NCBI GenBank assembly: GCA_902800965.1
Contig: CADCGK010000002.1
Location: 1 to 64,000 of the forward strand
Source: an uncultured Bacteroidia bacterium
GTDB taxonomy: Bacteria; Bacteroidota; Bacteroidia; Bacteroidales; F082
DNA length: 64,000 bases
Reading direction: 5' to 3'
How positions within the stretch are numbered: position 1 is the first letter of the stretch; each line of letters opens with the position of its first letter. The notes under the pieces are model-generated. The model had not been told where the DNA came from. It did not search any database and was given only the letters and a program-made list of their open reading frames with translations. Positions 56,630-64,000 of the stretch are shown piece by piece. The position numbers and the translations under genes were made by a program.

Positions 56630-59227
56630 ATGACAAAAGGAACCAGCGAAACGCCGCTGATGAAGCAATACAACACATTTAAGGCGAAGTATCCCGATGC
56701 GATGTTGTTGTTCAGAGTGGGCGATTTTTATGAGACATACGGCGAGGATGCCGTGAAATCATCTGAAGTGCTCGGCATTGTGCTGACACGACGGCACAAC
56801 GGAGCTGCCGCGGAACAATCCATGGCAGGTTTCCCGCATCATGCCCTTGACACCTATCTGCCAAAATTGGTCAGAGCAGGACTGAAAGTGGCCATTTGCG
56901 AACAACTTGAAGATCCGGCACTCACCAAGAAACTGGTAAAACGCGGCGTTATCGAGCTGGTGACACCAGGTGTGACATACAACGACAGTGTATTGGAGCA
57001 GAAAGAGAACAATTTCTTGGCTTCAGTACACTTGGACAAAGAGATTTCCGGTGTGGCGTTTTTGGATGTCTCCACAGGAGAGTTTTACCTGACCCAGGGC
57101 AACAACGAGTATATTGACAAGTTACTGCAGAGTTTCAATCCCTCAGAGGTGTTGTTGCAGCGTAACAAACGGCGCGACTTCATCGAGATTTTTGGCGGGA
57201 AACAGTTCCTTACCGTCTTTGACGACTGGGTTTTCACCGAGGATTATGCCAACGAGGTGCTCAACCGTCATTTCAACACAAGTTCGCTCAAAGGATTTGG
57301 CGTGGATGATTTCCCCAAAGGCATCATCGCTGCGGGTGCGTGCATCCATTATTTATTAGAGACACATCATGACAAGATCAACCATATCACCTCTTTATCG
57401 AGAATCGACCAAGGGCAGTTCGTCTGGCTTGACAAGTTCACTATCCGCAATTTGGAGCTGTTGCATACTGCCAATGCCAATGCCAAGACCCTAATCGACG
57501 TCATCGACAAGACCGTCTCTCCCATGGGTAGCCGACTGATGCGCAGATGGATTGCCTTGCCCTTAAAGAACAAAGAACAGATTGAGGGGCGTTATGCCGT
57601 GGTGGAGTATTTCACACAGCATCATGAGGCCATCGAGCAATTCCAGGAGGCTATCCGGGCCATCAACGACTTGGAGCGACTGATTTCAAAAGTCTCCCTC
57701 TCGAAGGTGAATCCGCGGGAATTATTACAAGTAGGTAGGGCTTTGGATCAGGTGGAGATCCTAAAGAACCTATGCGCCGAAAGCCAACATGACGCGTTGA
57801 AAACATACGCCGATCAGCTGAATCCTTGTGTCAGCATCCGCGAGAAGATCAAGGCGACATTGAATCCCGATGCCCCTGCCCTGCTCTCCAAAGGCAACTT
57901 CATCGCTGAAGGCGTGGACACCGAGTTAGACGAACTGAGAGGTTTGTCGCGTTCAGGCAAGGACTATTTGCAAGGCATCCAACGACGCGAGATGGAGGCC
58001 ACAGGCATTTCCTCATTGAAGGTCGGTTATAACAATGTGTTTGGTTATTATCTGGAAGTGACCAACACCCACAAGGAAAAGGTGCCGCAAGAGTGGATCC
58101 GCAAACAGACACTGGCTAACGCCGAAAGATACATTACCGAAGAGCTGAAGGAATATGAGCAAAAGATTCTCGGCGCGGAAGAAAAGATTGCCAGCATAGA
58201 ACAAAGAATTTATGGGGAGTTGGTTGGGGCGGTATCGGAGTTTGTGGAGCCCATCCAGCTGGATGCTTCATTGGTGGCGAGATTGGATTGCTTGGTTAGT
58301 TTTGCCGACATTGCCTTGAAATTCAATTATGTAAGACCGACCATTGACGATTCTTACGTATTGGACATCAAGGACGGAAGACACCCAGTGATTGAACAGA
58401 TGCTACCTGCCGGAGAGAGTTATATCGCCAATGACGTATATCTCGACAAAGACAAACAGCAGATCATCGTCATCACGGGCCCCAACATGTCGGGCAAATC
58501 GGCCTTATTGAGGCAGACTGCCTTGATTGTGCTGATGGCACAGATGGGCAGCTTCGTTCCGGCGGCGTCAGCAAGAATCGGGTTGGTGGATAAGATCTTC
58601 ACTCGTGTGGGCGCCTCTGACAACATCTCTTCAGGCGAATCAACCTTCATGGTGGAAATGAATGAGACGGCAAGCATATTAAACAACGTCTCGTCACGGA
58701 GTCTTGTACTGTTAGACGAAATCGGGCGAGGCACCAGCACTTACGACGGCATCAGCATCGCTTGGGCCATCACTGAGTTCCTCCACGACCACCCTGTAAG
58801 TCGTGCCAAGGTGATGTTTGCGACCCACTATCACGAGCTGAACGAGATGGAGGCTTCCTTTGCACGCATCAAGAACTATCATGTGACGGTTAAGGAAGTC
58901 GGCAACAAGGTGGTGTTCTTGCGCAAGTTGAAGCGCGGCGGCAGTGCCCACAGCTTCGGCATCCATGTGGCCGCCATGGCCGGCATGCCCAAGAAAGTGG
59001 TGGAGCGTGCCGAGAAACTGCTGACCCTGCTGGAGAAGTCGCACACTGGTGACCAGGTGGACAAGGCTGCTCTGAAGCCTGAAGAGCCGATGCAGCTGAG
59101 TTTCATCCAGCTGGATGACCCGTTGTTGTTGCAAATCAAGGAGGACATCCTTAACACCAACATTGACACTTTGACTCCTGTTGAGGCTTTGATGAAGCTC
59201 AATGAAATCAAGAAGCTGTTGAAATAG
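56630..59227 (+). CDS. mutS: DNA mismatch repair protein MutS
   Basis: 865 residues from ATG 56630 ([15 protein letters not shown]); an ATG at 56588 would add 14 residues but overlaps the promoter. Mismatch-binding motif [11 protein letters not shown] (Phe-x-Glu) lies near 35; then connector, lever and clamp domains; the ATPase has Walker [10 protein letters not shown] near 622, the [13 protein letters not shown] loop, [12 protein letters not shown] near 697 and THYHEL near 738. MutS starts mismatch repair. Length is normal. Just past its stop lies the third copy of the dispersed repeat. Confidence 0.96.
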   Translation: MTKGTSETPLMKQYNTFKAKYPDAMLLFRVGDFYETYGEDAVKSSEVLGIVLTRRHNGAAAEQSMAGFPHHALDTYLPKLVRAGLKVAICEQLEDPALTKKLVKRGVIELVTPGVTYNDSVLEQKENNFLASVHLDKEISGVAFLDVSTGEFYLTQGNNEYIDKLLQSFNPSEVLLQRNKRRDFIEIFGGKQFLTVFDDWVFTEDYANEVLNRHFNTSSLKGFGVDDFPKGIIAAGACIHYLLETHHDKINHITSLSRIDQGQFVWLDKFTIRNLELLHTANANAKTLIDVIDKTVSPMGSRLMRRWIALPLKNKEQIEGRYAVVEYFTQHHEAIEQFQEAIRAINDLERLISKVSLSKVNPRELLQVGRALDQVEILKNLCAESQHDALKTYADQLNPCVSIREKIKATLNPDAPALLSKGNFIAEGVDTELDELRGLSRSGKDYLQGIQRREMEATGISSLKVGYNNVFGYYLEVTNTHKEKVPQEWIRKQTLANAERYITEELKEYEQKILGAEEKIASIEQRIYGELVGAVSEFVEPIQLDASLVARLDCLVSFADIALKFNYVRPTIDDSYVLDIKDGRHPVIEQMLPAGESYIANDVYLDKDKQQIIVITGPNMSGKSALLRQTALIVLMAQMGSFVPAASARIGLVDKIFTRVGASDNISSGESTFMVEMNETASILNNVSSRSLVLLDEIGRGTSTYDGISIAWAITEFLHDHPVSRAKVMFATHYHELNEMEASFARIKNYHVTVKEVGNKVVFLRKLKRGGSAHSFGIHVAAMAGMPKKVVERAEKLLTLLEKSHTGDQVDKAALKPEEPMQLSFIQLDDPLLLQIKEDILNTNIDTLTPVEALMKLNEIKKLLK

Positions 59228-59228
59228 T

Positions 59229-59284
59229 GAGGAGTGGGGAGTCAGGAGTGAGGAGTATTACTCCGTAGGAGTTAAAACTCGGTA
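59229..59284 (+). repeat. Dispersed intergenic repeat element, copy 3
   Basis: GGAGTGGGGAGTCAGGAGT words, hairpin ACTCC-GTA-GGAGT (59260-59272), then AAAACTCGGTAG. Against the other two copies (ACCCC-GTA-GGGGT) one pair of the stem has changed on both sides (C:G to T:A), so pairing is kept. Confidence 0.78.
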
Positions 59285-59315
59285 GAATATTTAGAAAAGT
59301 TTTTTAAAAAAATAG

Positions 59316-59344
59316 TTGCGCAAAAGAAAAAAGTTGTATCTTTG
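59316..59344 (+). promoter_or_regulatory. tRNA operon promoter (TTG-N18-TATCTTTG)
   Basis: TTG at 59316-59318 and TATCTTTG at 59337-59344, 15 bases before the first tRNA-Gly. Confidence 0.75.
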
Positions 59345-59359
59345 CCGCGCATTTCGCAA

Positions 59360-59432
<73 letters not shown>

Positions 59433-59440
59433 CCGCTCTT

Positions 59441-59513
<73 letters not shown>

Positions 59514-59521
59514 CCACAAGG

Positions 59522-59545
59522 TCCCGAGTGAAATCGGGATTTTTT
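59522..59545 (+). terminator. Terminator-like hairpin between tRNA-Gly and tRNA-Leu
   Basis: TCCCGA-GTGAAA-TCGGGA followed by six T's, nine bases before tRNA-Leu. No promoter lies in between, so tRNA-Leu would depend on read-through. Confidence 0.7.
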
Positions 59546-59553
59546 GTGTAAGT

Positions 59554-59638
59554 GCCTGAGTGGTGGAATTGGTAGACACGAGGGACTTAAAATCCCTTGC
59601 CCTTTAAAGGCGTGCCGGTTCGATCCCGGCCTCGGGTA
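59554..59638 (+). tRNA. tRNA-Leu (anticodon TAA)
   Basis: 85 bases with the long variable arm of class II tRNAs (TGCCCTTTAAAGGCG). Acceptor GCCTGAG pairs with CTCGGGT (G1:U72 as in E. coli tRNA-Leu), discriminator A; anticodon loop CTTAAAA. CCA is not encoded. Confidence 0.94.
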
Positions 59639-59640
59639 CT

Positions 59641-59671
59641 AAAAAAGGAGGTGCTGAGCACCTCCTTTTTT
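59641..59671. terminator. Bidirectional terminator after the tRNA cluster
   Basis: Hairpin GGAGGTGC-TGA-GCACCTCC (59647-59665) with A6 before and T6 after; serves the tRNAs (+) and the operon ending at 59691 (-). Confidence 0.92.
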
Positions 59672-59674
59672 AGT

Positions 59675-59703
59675 TGACAGTTAGCAGTTGTCAGTTAACA
59701 GTT
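59675..59703 (-). repeat. Short-word repeat at the end of the cyclo-ligase gene
   Basis: Plus-strand words GACAGTTAGCAGTTGTCAGTTAACAGTTAG. The stop codon and the last residues (LTVN) of the cyclo-ligase come from this repeat. Confidence 0.55.
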
Positions 59704-60218
59704 AGGACCTCGTCCATGCGGATATCCAACGGTTCTGTGGGGACTTCATCGACTAGCTGGAAATCGAAACAGATGCCGATGCGTTTCACGTCGAGATGCT
59801 GACAGAGGAAACGGTCATAATAACCTTTCCCTCGTCCGATGCGGTTGCCTTGACGGTCAAAAGCCACCCCTGGAACGACAATCAAGTCGAAATCTCCCGT
59901 GTAGGGATCGTTTTGAGGCTCCAAAATATTGAAATCACCCACTGCAAAATCGGTGTCCTTGCCGTATTCCACCGGAACGATGTCATCGCCAACCACGGTG
60001 GGTAGGATGATGGTTTTCTTCAAGTGCCACTTCTCCAAAAACGCCTGGGTCTGCACCTCATCGGGAAGTGCGCTATAAAGCATCACACGCTCCGACTTGA
60101 TGAAATCGGGATGTTGCTCCAATTTGGCAAGAATCAGCTCGGATTGTTCCATCAGCTGCTCCTTGGTGTGTTGCTTCTTCAGCGCTCTGATCTGCGCCCT
60201 TAATTCTTTTTTATCCAT
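59691..60218 (-). CDS. 5-formyltetrahydrofolate cyclo-ligase
   Basis: 175 residues; converts 5-formyl-THF to 5,10-methenyl-THF with ATP. Motifs: basic N-terminus KELRAQIRALKKQH, YSALPDEV near 49, and the ATP/substrate loop GNRIGRGKGYYDRFL near 125-139. The C-terminal residues are encoded by a word repeat, so the tail is probably not conserved. It is the last gene of a minus-strand series that begins outside the window. Confidence 0.93.
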   Translation of the reverse strand: MDKKELRAQIRALKKQHTKEQLMEQSELILAKLEQHPDFIKSERVMLYSALPDEVQTQAFLEKWHLKKTIILPTVVGDDIVPVEYGKDTDFAVGDFNILEPQNDPYTGDFDLIVVPGVAFDRQGNRIGRGKGYYDRFLCQHLDVKRIGICFDFQLVDEVPTEPLDIRMDEVLTVN

Positions 60219-60258
60219 CTCTCAACTTTAACCTTTAACCTCTAACCTCTCATCTATT
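60219..60258 (-). repeat. Short-word repeat between the lipoprotein and cyclo-ligase genes
   Basis: Plus-strand words CTCAACTTTAACCTTTAACCTCTAACCTCTCATCT in units of TAACCTCT. No other signal seen. Confidence 0.5.
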
Positions 60259-61227
60259 TTATCCCCCATACGCGGAGCCCCTGACAAATTTCACCGGTTG
60301 GTTCATCCCTTTCTTGCAGAAGTCAATGTTTTCGATCGGAATGACGTAAAAATCATCCCACTCCCCTTCGTTCTGGCGAATCTCGAAAACGCCTTTGGCA
60401 TTCTCCTCAGTCCCCTTGACTCCGTTCTCGGAATACACAAATCCTTCCGTCAGCTCATACCCGAAGCGGAACACCATGTTGTCCCAGTCGGATTCGATCT
60501 CCCAGAAACGGCCTCGTTCCTCCTCCGTCCTGTTGTGCGCACGGTCATCAACCACATACATCATCTTCCAATCCTCACTCAGGTGCAAGCGATACACCAG
60601 CACATCATGATCCTCACTGTATTCGAGATTGTGTTCCAGCAGATACAGGGGGATCTCATTCTTGCCGCCCTGGTCATCCACCGCATAGATGGTCATGTAT
60701 TCGTAACCGATTTCGCCGTCCTCGGTCTCAAACTCGCCTCCGGGACCCGCCTCAAGACCCACCATGCCTTCGAAAGGCATCAAGGTCGCGTTAAGGTCAC
60801 CGGTCACCATGCTGTTCCACAGGCTCAGGACCTGAACCTTGCCTTCAGGCAACAACACACAGAGGATGGGATTGAAATCCTGACCGATATCGGCAATACA
60901 AATGCCTTGGGGCTCCCCCCGCAGGCCTTCCACTTCCACGGGCCAGTCGGGCAGCCGGTACATCTCCTCGTCGTTGGTCGTTTGATACACCACCTGCTCC
61001 TTGTCGAAGGTCAGCCACACGGAGCCGTCTTTGATCTCACCCTTGATGGCGGGTTTCTCTTCGTTCCACAGGAAATAATCCTGTGCTTGCGCCAGGGAAG
61101 CCACCGTCTCGGCGGGGGCTTGCTGCGGTTCGTTCACGGCCTTGGTTTCCTTTTCTTGCTTTGTGTTGTTGTTGCAAGCTGTCGCCAACAACAGCACGCC
61201 TAATGACAATAATGCAATACGTTTCAT
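60259..61227 (-). CDS. Lipoprotein of unknown function
   Basis: 322 residues. Lipobox LLLATAC (Cys 18), a Lys/Glu/Gln-rich tether (~19-45), then an all-beta body with many Trp, Asp and Glu (WNEEKPAIKGEIKDGSVWLTF; GLRGEPQGICIADIGQD; YRLHLSEDWKMMYVVDD in parts). The acidic body has no family I recognise. It could be a periplasmic or surface binding protein. It follows a YitT gene after 43 bases of repeat words. Confidence 0.75.
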   Translation of the reverse strand: MKRIALLSLGVLLLATACNNNTKQEKETKAVNEPQQAPAETVASLAQAQDYFLWNEEKPAIKGEIKDGSVWLTFDKEQVVYQTTNDEEMYRLPDWPVEVEGLRGEPQGICIADIGQDFNPILCVLLPEGKVQVLSLWNSMVTGDLNATLMPFEGMVGLEAGPGGEFETEDGEIGYEYMTIYAVDDQGGKNEIPLYLLEHNLEYSEDHDVLVYRLHLSEDWKMMYVVDDRAHNRTEEERGRFWEIESDWDNMVFRFGYELTEGFVYSENGVKGTEENAKGVFEIRQNEGEWDDFYVIPIENIDFCKKGMNQPVKFVRGSAYGG

Positions 61228-61270
61228 TTCTAATAATTATAATTTGTTTTCAACTTTCAACTATCAGCTT
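61228..61270 (-). repeat. Short-word repeat between the YitT and lipoprotein genes
   Basis: Plus-strand words TTTTCAACTTTCAACTATCAGCTTTCAACTTT in units of CTTTCAA. Confidence 0.5.
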
Positions 61271-62167
61271 TCAACTTTTAATAACCTCAAATCCTTTCCC
61301 GTATGCTCCCATCACGGTATTCATCGTCATGAAAGCCTTGGGGTCTTCCTCCTTCACAATGCGGAGAATCTGCTGCGATTCCCGTTTGTGGGTGACCACC
61401 ATCAGGATGTCGCCTTCACGCTTGGTGTACCAGCCAGTGCCCTTAATCAAGGTAACGCCGCGGTGCATCTCATTGCCGATACGTTCAGCCACTTTCGCCG
61501 GTTCCGAGGTGAAAATGAAAGCCTGTACCGTCTGCTTGTTGCCTGTCAACACCAGGTCGATGCAGTAGCTGCACACGCCCATCACCACGAAGCCATAGAT
61601 GATGGTCTGGATCTTGTCTGACTCCACCACAAAGTAGGAACAAGCAATGATGATCACGTCGAGGAAGAGGATCACCTTGCCCTGGGAGATGTTGCGGTAT
61701 TTGCACACCATCATCGCCACGATGTCGGTGCCACCGGTACTACCGCCCTGGGTAAAGGCAATGCCGATGGCTGTACCTGCCAAAGCACCACCGATCAGCG
61801 AAGAGAGGAACTTGTCATCCACCAGCGGTGCCATTTCTCCCGCCAATATTGGATCGGTGATGTAATGCTGCAAGATCGAGAAAAACACCGAAGCCATGAT
61901 GATGGAATACACCGTTTTGATGCCGAACGAAGGCCCCAGCACCTTGAGTGAAATCAGCACCAGGATGCCGTTGATTACAAACACGGAGATACCCGTGGAG
62001 ATGCCCGTGGCATAAAAGATCAAGGTGGCGATACCGCTCACGCCTCCACCTAGCACATGGTGCGGAATCAGGAAGCCCGTCCAGCCGAAAGCCATCATCA
62101 ACAAAGCCAAGGTGATGATGACGTAGCGCCGAATCTCGGCAAGAATGGTAGTTTTGTCAGTCTTCAT
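61271..62167 (-). CDS. YitT family membrane protein (second paralogue)
   Basis: 298 residues: five to six membrane helices with the glycine-rich HHVLGGGVSGIATLIFYA and TQGGSTGGTDIVAMMVCKY blocks, then a DUF2179 domain (~205-290, RIGNEMHRGVTLIKGTGWYT). Compared with the gene at 18438, the membrane part is similar in layout but the sequences differ clearly, so duplication is old. It starts 2 bases after the stop of the next gene upstream, so co-expression is likely. Confidence 0.9.
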   Translation of the reverse strand: MKTDKTTILAEIRRYVIITLALLMMAFGWTGFLIPHHVLGGGVSGIATLIFYATGISTGISVFVINGILVLISLKVLGPSFGIKTVYSIIMASVFFSILQHYITDPILAGEMAPLVDDKFLSSLIGGALAGTAIGIAFTQGGSTGGTDIVAMMVCKYRNISQGKVILFLDVIIIACSYFVVESDKIQTIIYGFVVMGVCSYCIDLVLTGNKQTVQAFIFTSEPAKVAERIGNEMHRGVTLIKGTGWYTKREGDILMVVTHKRESQQILRIVKEEDPKAFMTMNTVMGAYGKGFEVIKS

Positions 62168-62169
62168 AG

Positions 62170-63621
62170 TTATCTTGGGTTGATTTCGAGAATGCCATTG
62201 CGGTTGACCACCACGCGGAACGACTTGTATTCAACTTGCTCCGACCACTTGAACTGCAGGACAAAGAACAGGGTATAAACCCGGTCAGCCTTCAAGGAAT
62301 GAACGCGGTGCTCCTCGTCGAGACAATGCACCAGCGACTCGGGGTTGTCCATCTTCTTGGTCAGGAAGTTGATATGGTAACGCATGATGTCGTTGATACC
62401 CTTGAAATCGTAATTGTAATGGTTTTTCAGCAAGTCCTGGTCAACTTCCACCTTCTTACGGTACAGGATGATCTTTTCCTCCAGGAAGGCATTGTCGGAT
62501 TCCAGTGTGGAACGCCCACGTAGCGCCATCACTTCGGCAGGCACTTTGTCGTCCGTGATAAAGTCCATGCCCTCTTTGATCCATCCCACCTTTTTGTCCT
62601 TGATGTTCACCACGGTCTTGTTATCGTAATACTTGTCCTTTAGCTGATAGGCGAACAACCAACGGGTAAGTTCCTTGATGCGGTCCTTCAGCATGTAGAT
62701 CAAGATAAGGATGATGAAGATCAAATAGGGATAGTTGCCCAGGTATTTCTGGAACGGCAAGGTCACCAACATGGAGACCATCATCGCCAATCCGGCAGCT
62801 AAGCTGAAAGAGATCTGCTTGACAGCCTTCCCGTCCTGCGTGGTATTCACCTTAAGGAACAAGGCGCTCTCAATATATTTTTTCAACAAGCTGTGTCGAT
62901 ACACCAGCTGACGGTTGTTTTTCTCGTCATCGATGACAGCATGGCTGTAACCTTGCTTGATCTTGTACGTCTCTTCCTCCACAAAGAGCTGTTCCAACTC
63001 CTTTCTAGCCAAGTCGAGGTTCAAGTCTTTTCGCTGGTCTATCGCCCTAATGATGCGCAAGGACCTTATTTCCACCTGATGGCTCATGTATTCATCGGCG
63101 AAGGCATATTTTGAAAGCAACTCTTGTGAAAGGCCATTCATCTGGTCCTTCAGGCCTCTAAAGTCGGTCAACACCCGTCGCAGTTCTCCAGTAAAAGTTT
63201 TACACTGCTCAAAAGTAGAGGTGTCAGACAAGTTCTTACTGATGGCGGTTGCCGCATCACGGATTGAGCTTTTGAAGATGGAGCCGAACAGCTTGAGCTG
63301 GAACTCGAACTCACTGCGATGCTCCGGAGTGTCGGAGGCCATCTCATCGTTCACGGCCTTTTTCAAGTTCCTAAAAGGGACCGACTGCTCCCCTACCATG
63401 TCTTTCAAGGTAAAGGAAGGCGTGATGAGTCGGACGTTCGACTTCATGTCGGTATAGAATCGGTCCTTACTGTATGTGTTTTTGTTGATATCCAGGCCAT
63501 TAGGGATAAAAATCCAGGTATTGACATCAAAGTGCTCATCCTTGACGTCTTCCCTGCCGCTGAATCCCACCTTGAACTCAATGGCAAATTTGTCGTGTAT
63601 TTTTGTCTGAATATCAATCAT
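62170..63621 (-). CDS. Membrane-associated protein of unknown function
   Basis: 483 residues from ATG 63621 (MIDIQTKIHDKFAIEFKVGF); an upstream TTG at 63666 would overlap the next gene. The first ~250 residues are soluble, helical and charged, with an alternating N-terminal region (IEFKVGFSGRED, WIFIPNGLDINKNTY). Two membrane helices lie near 275-320 (LAAGLAMMVSMLVTLPF, YLIFIILILIYML), then a soluble C-terminal domain ending in beta strands (LFFVLQFKWSEQVEYKSFRV in parts). I do not recognise a family. It lies between a DASS transporter and a YitT gene with gaps of 11 and 2 bases, probably one transcript. Confidence 0.75.
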   Translation of the reverse strand: MIDIQTKIHDKFAIEFKVGFSGREDVKDEHFDVNTWIFIPNGLDINKNTYSKDRFYTDMKSNVRLITPSFTLKDMVGEQSVPFRNLKKAVNDEMASDTPEHRSEFEFQLKLFGSIFKSSIRDAATAISKNLSDTSTFEQCKTFTGELRRVLTDFRGLKDQMNGLSQELLSKYAFADEYMSHQVEIRSLRIIRAIDQRKDLNLDLARKELEQLFVEEETYKIKQGYSHAVIDDEKNNRQLVYRHSLLKKYIESALFLKVNTTQDGKAVKQISFSLAAGLAMMVSMLVTLPFQKYLGNYPYLIFIILILIYMLKDRIKELTRWLFAYQLKDKYYDNKTVVNIKDKKVGWIKEGMDFITDDKVPAEVMALRGRSTLESDNAFLEEKIILYRKKVEVDQDLLKNHYNYDFKGINDIMRYHINFLTKKMDNPESLVHCLDEEHRVHSLKADRVYTLFFVLQFKWSEQVEYKSFRVVVNRNGILEINPR

Positions 63622-63632
63622 TTCATTCGAAA

Positions 63633-64000
63633 TTAGAAGAACAGTCCAGGCGTAATGCCCAGCCATTTAAGCACAGTTTCGCCCCAAACCAGAATCAAAA
63701 TCCAAGAGAAGGTCATCATGGTGATACCATATTTAAAGGCATCCGTTTGGCTGTACATATTGGTATTGTAGAGCAATGCGGCGGGTTTGCTGTTGAAAGG
63801 CAGCACATAGCAGTGCTCGATCAGCATGGACACGGGGAGGGCAAGGCTCATCGCTGGGAAGCCGAAACGAGACTCCACGCCGAGAGCGATGGGGACGAAC
63901 ACCATAGTACGGATTGTTTTGCTTTGGAACACCAGTCCCGAGTACATCATCAAGAAAGTAAGGATGACGTACAACACCCAGAAGGGGGTATTTGAGGTAA
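63633..64000 (-). CDS. DASS-type (SLC13) anion:sodium symporter, C-terminal part
   Basis: The frame is open to the right edge, so only the last ~122 residues are seen. Hydrophobic helices and the family's end pattern are visible: HCYVLPFNSKPAALLYNTN, then DAFKYGITMMTFSWILIL and GETVLKWLGITPG. DASS proteins import dicarboxylates, citrate or sulfate with sodium. First visible gene of the minus-strand series 63633 to 59691. Confidence 0.8.
   Translation of the reverse strand, partial: TSNTPFWVLYVILTFLMMYSGLVFQSKTIRTMVFVPIALGVESRFGFPAMSLALPVSMLIEHCYVLPFNSKPAALLYNTNMYSQTDAFKYGITMMTFSWILILVWGETVLKWLGITPGLFF

Noticed and set aside
60298..61203. 301-residue plus-strand reading frame
   Set aside because: Antisense of the lipoprotein gene at 60259-61227, which has a proper lipobox.

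Overview
The window comes from an anaerobic member of the Bacteroidetes, most likely an uncultured Bacteroidales from a gut or rumen habitat. The evidence is: at least 20 copies of the Bacteroidetes -7 promoter element TAnnTTTG at sensible distances from starts; three proteins ending in type IX secretion (T9SS) sorting domains; two TonB-dependent-receptor-like outer-membrane proteins with carboxypeptidase-like N-terminal domains; an OmpA-family porin; a BspA-like leucine-rich protein; and anaerobic enzymes such as indolepyruvate:ferredoxin oxidoreductase and a fused alcohol/aldehyde dehydrogenase. There is no rRNA, CRISPR array, prophage or insertion sequence. I found about 54 protein genes, three tRNAs and one candidate small RNA.

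Layout. 1-5757: end of a secreted protein, then a beta-CASP nuclease, hisS, hutH and two small membrane proteins, probably co-transcribed. 5747-9742 (-): iorBA and a secreted cell-wall amidase. 9859-14254: PspC-type and LiaF-like envelope-stress proteins, then a TonB-dependent receptor with a CpeT-like secreted partner. 14235-19430 (-): a GH29 fucosidase, an outer-membrane protein, a carboxyltransferase whose biotinyl domain lacks the biotin lysine, and a YitT protein. 19580-22216: the ADH-ALDH fusion. 22202-24403 (-): a BACON-domain lipoprotein and a barrel protein. 24531-29603: YgiQ, a lipoprotein nicotinamidase, an orphan PTS IIC protein, RecX and a membrane LytTR regulator. 29664-33505 (-): a fatty-acid synthesis operon fabH-fabF-fabZ-acpP-fabG. 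33693-44503 (-): a beta-barrel receptor, an ECF sigma factor with a membrane partner carrying a SecD-like domain, a BspA-like protein, a degenerate M23/S41 peptidase fusion, an NYN-domain nuclease with an unusual leader, and a TPR regulator. 44595-50754: prfB (with its programmed frameshift), a PepSY-like protein, cstA, a lipoprotein and an ABC-F ATPase. 50766-59227: sppA, folK, a deoxynucleoside kinase, an OmpA porin, a TrmH methyltransferase and mutS. 59360-59638: two identical tRNA-Gly and one tRNA-Leu. 59691-64000 (-): 5-FTHF cyclo-ligase, a lipoprotein, a second YitT protein, an unknown membrane protein and a DASS anion transporter.

The most interesting element is at 42934-43038. A well-formed promoter drives an RNA of only about 60 nt with two hairpins. 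The second hairpin is a complete intrinsic terminator that stops 7 nt before the start codon of the NYN-domain RNase gene. The nuclease can be made from this promoter only by terminator read-through, which points to attenuation, self-control by the nuclease, or an RNA partner as in type III toxin-antitoxin loci.

A second theme is the intergenic DNA. Many spacers, including all four inside the fab operon, are filled with short repeated words. One dispersed element occurs three times and keeps a hairpin through a compensatory base-pair change. Similar words form the linker of the ADH-ALDH fusion and supply the ends of hisS and the cyclo-ligase gene.
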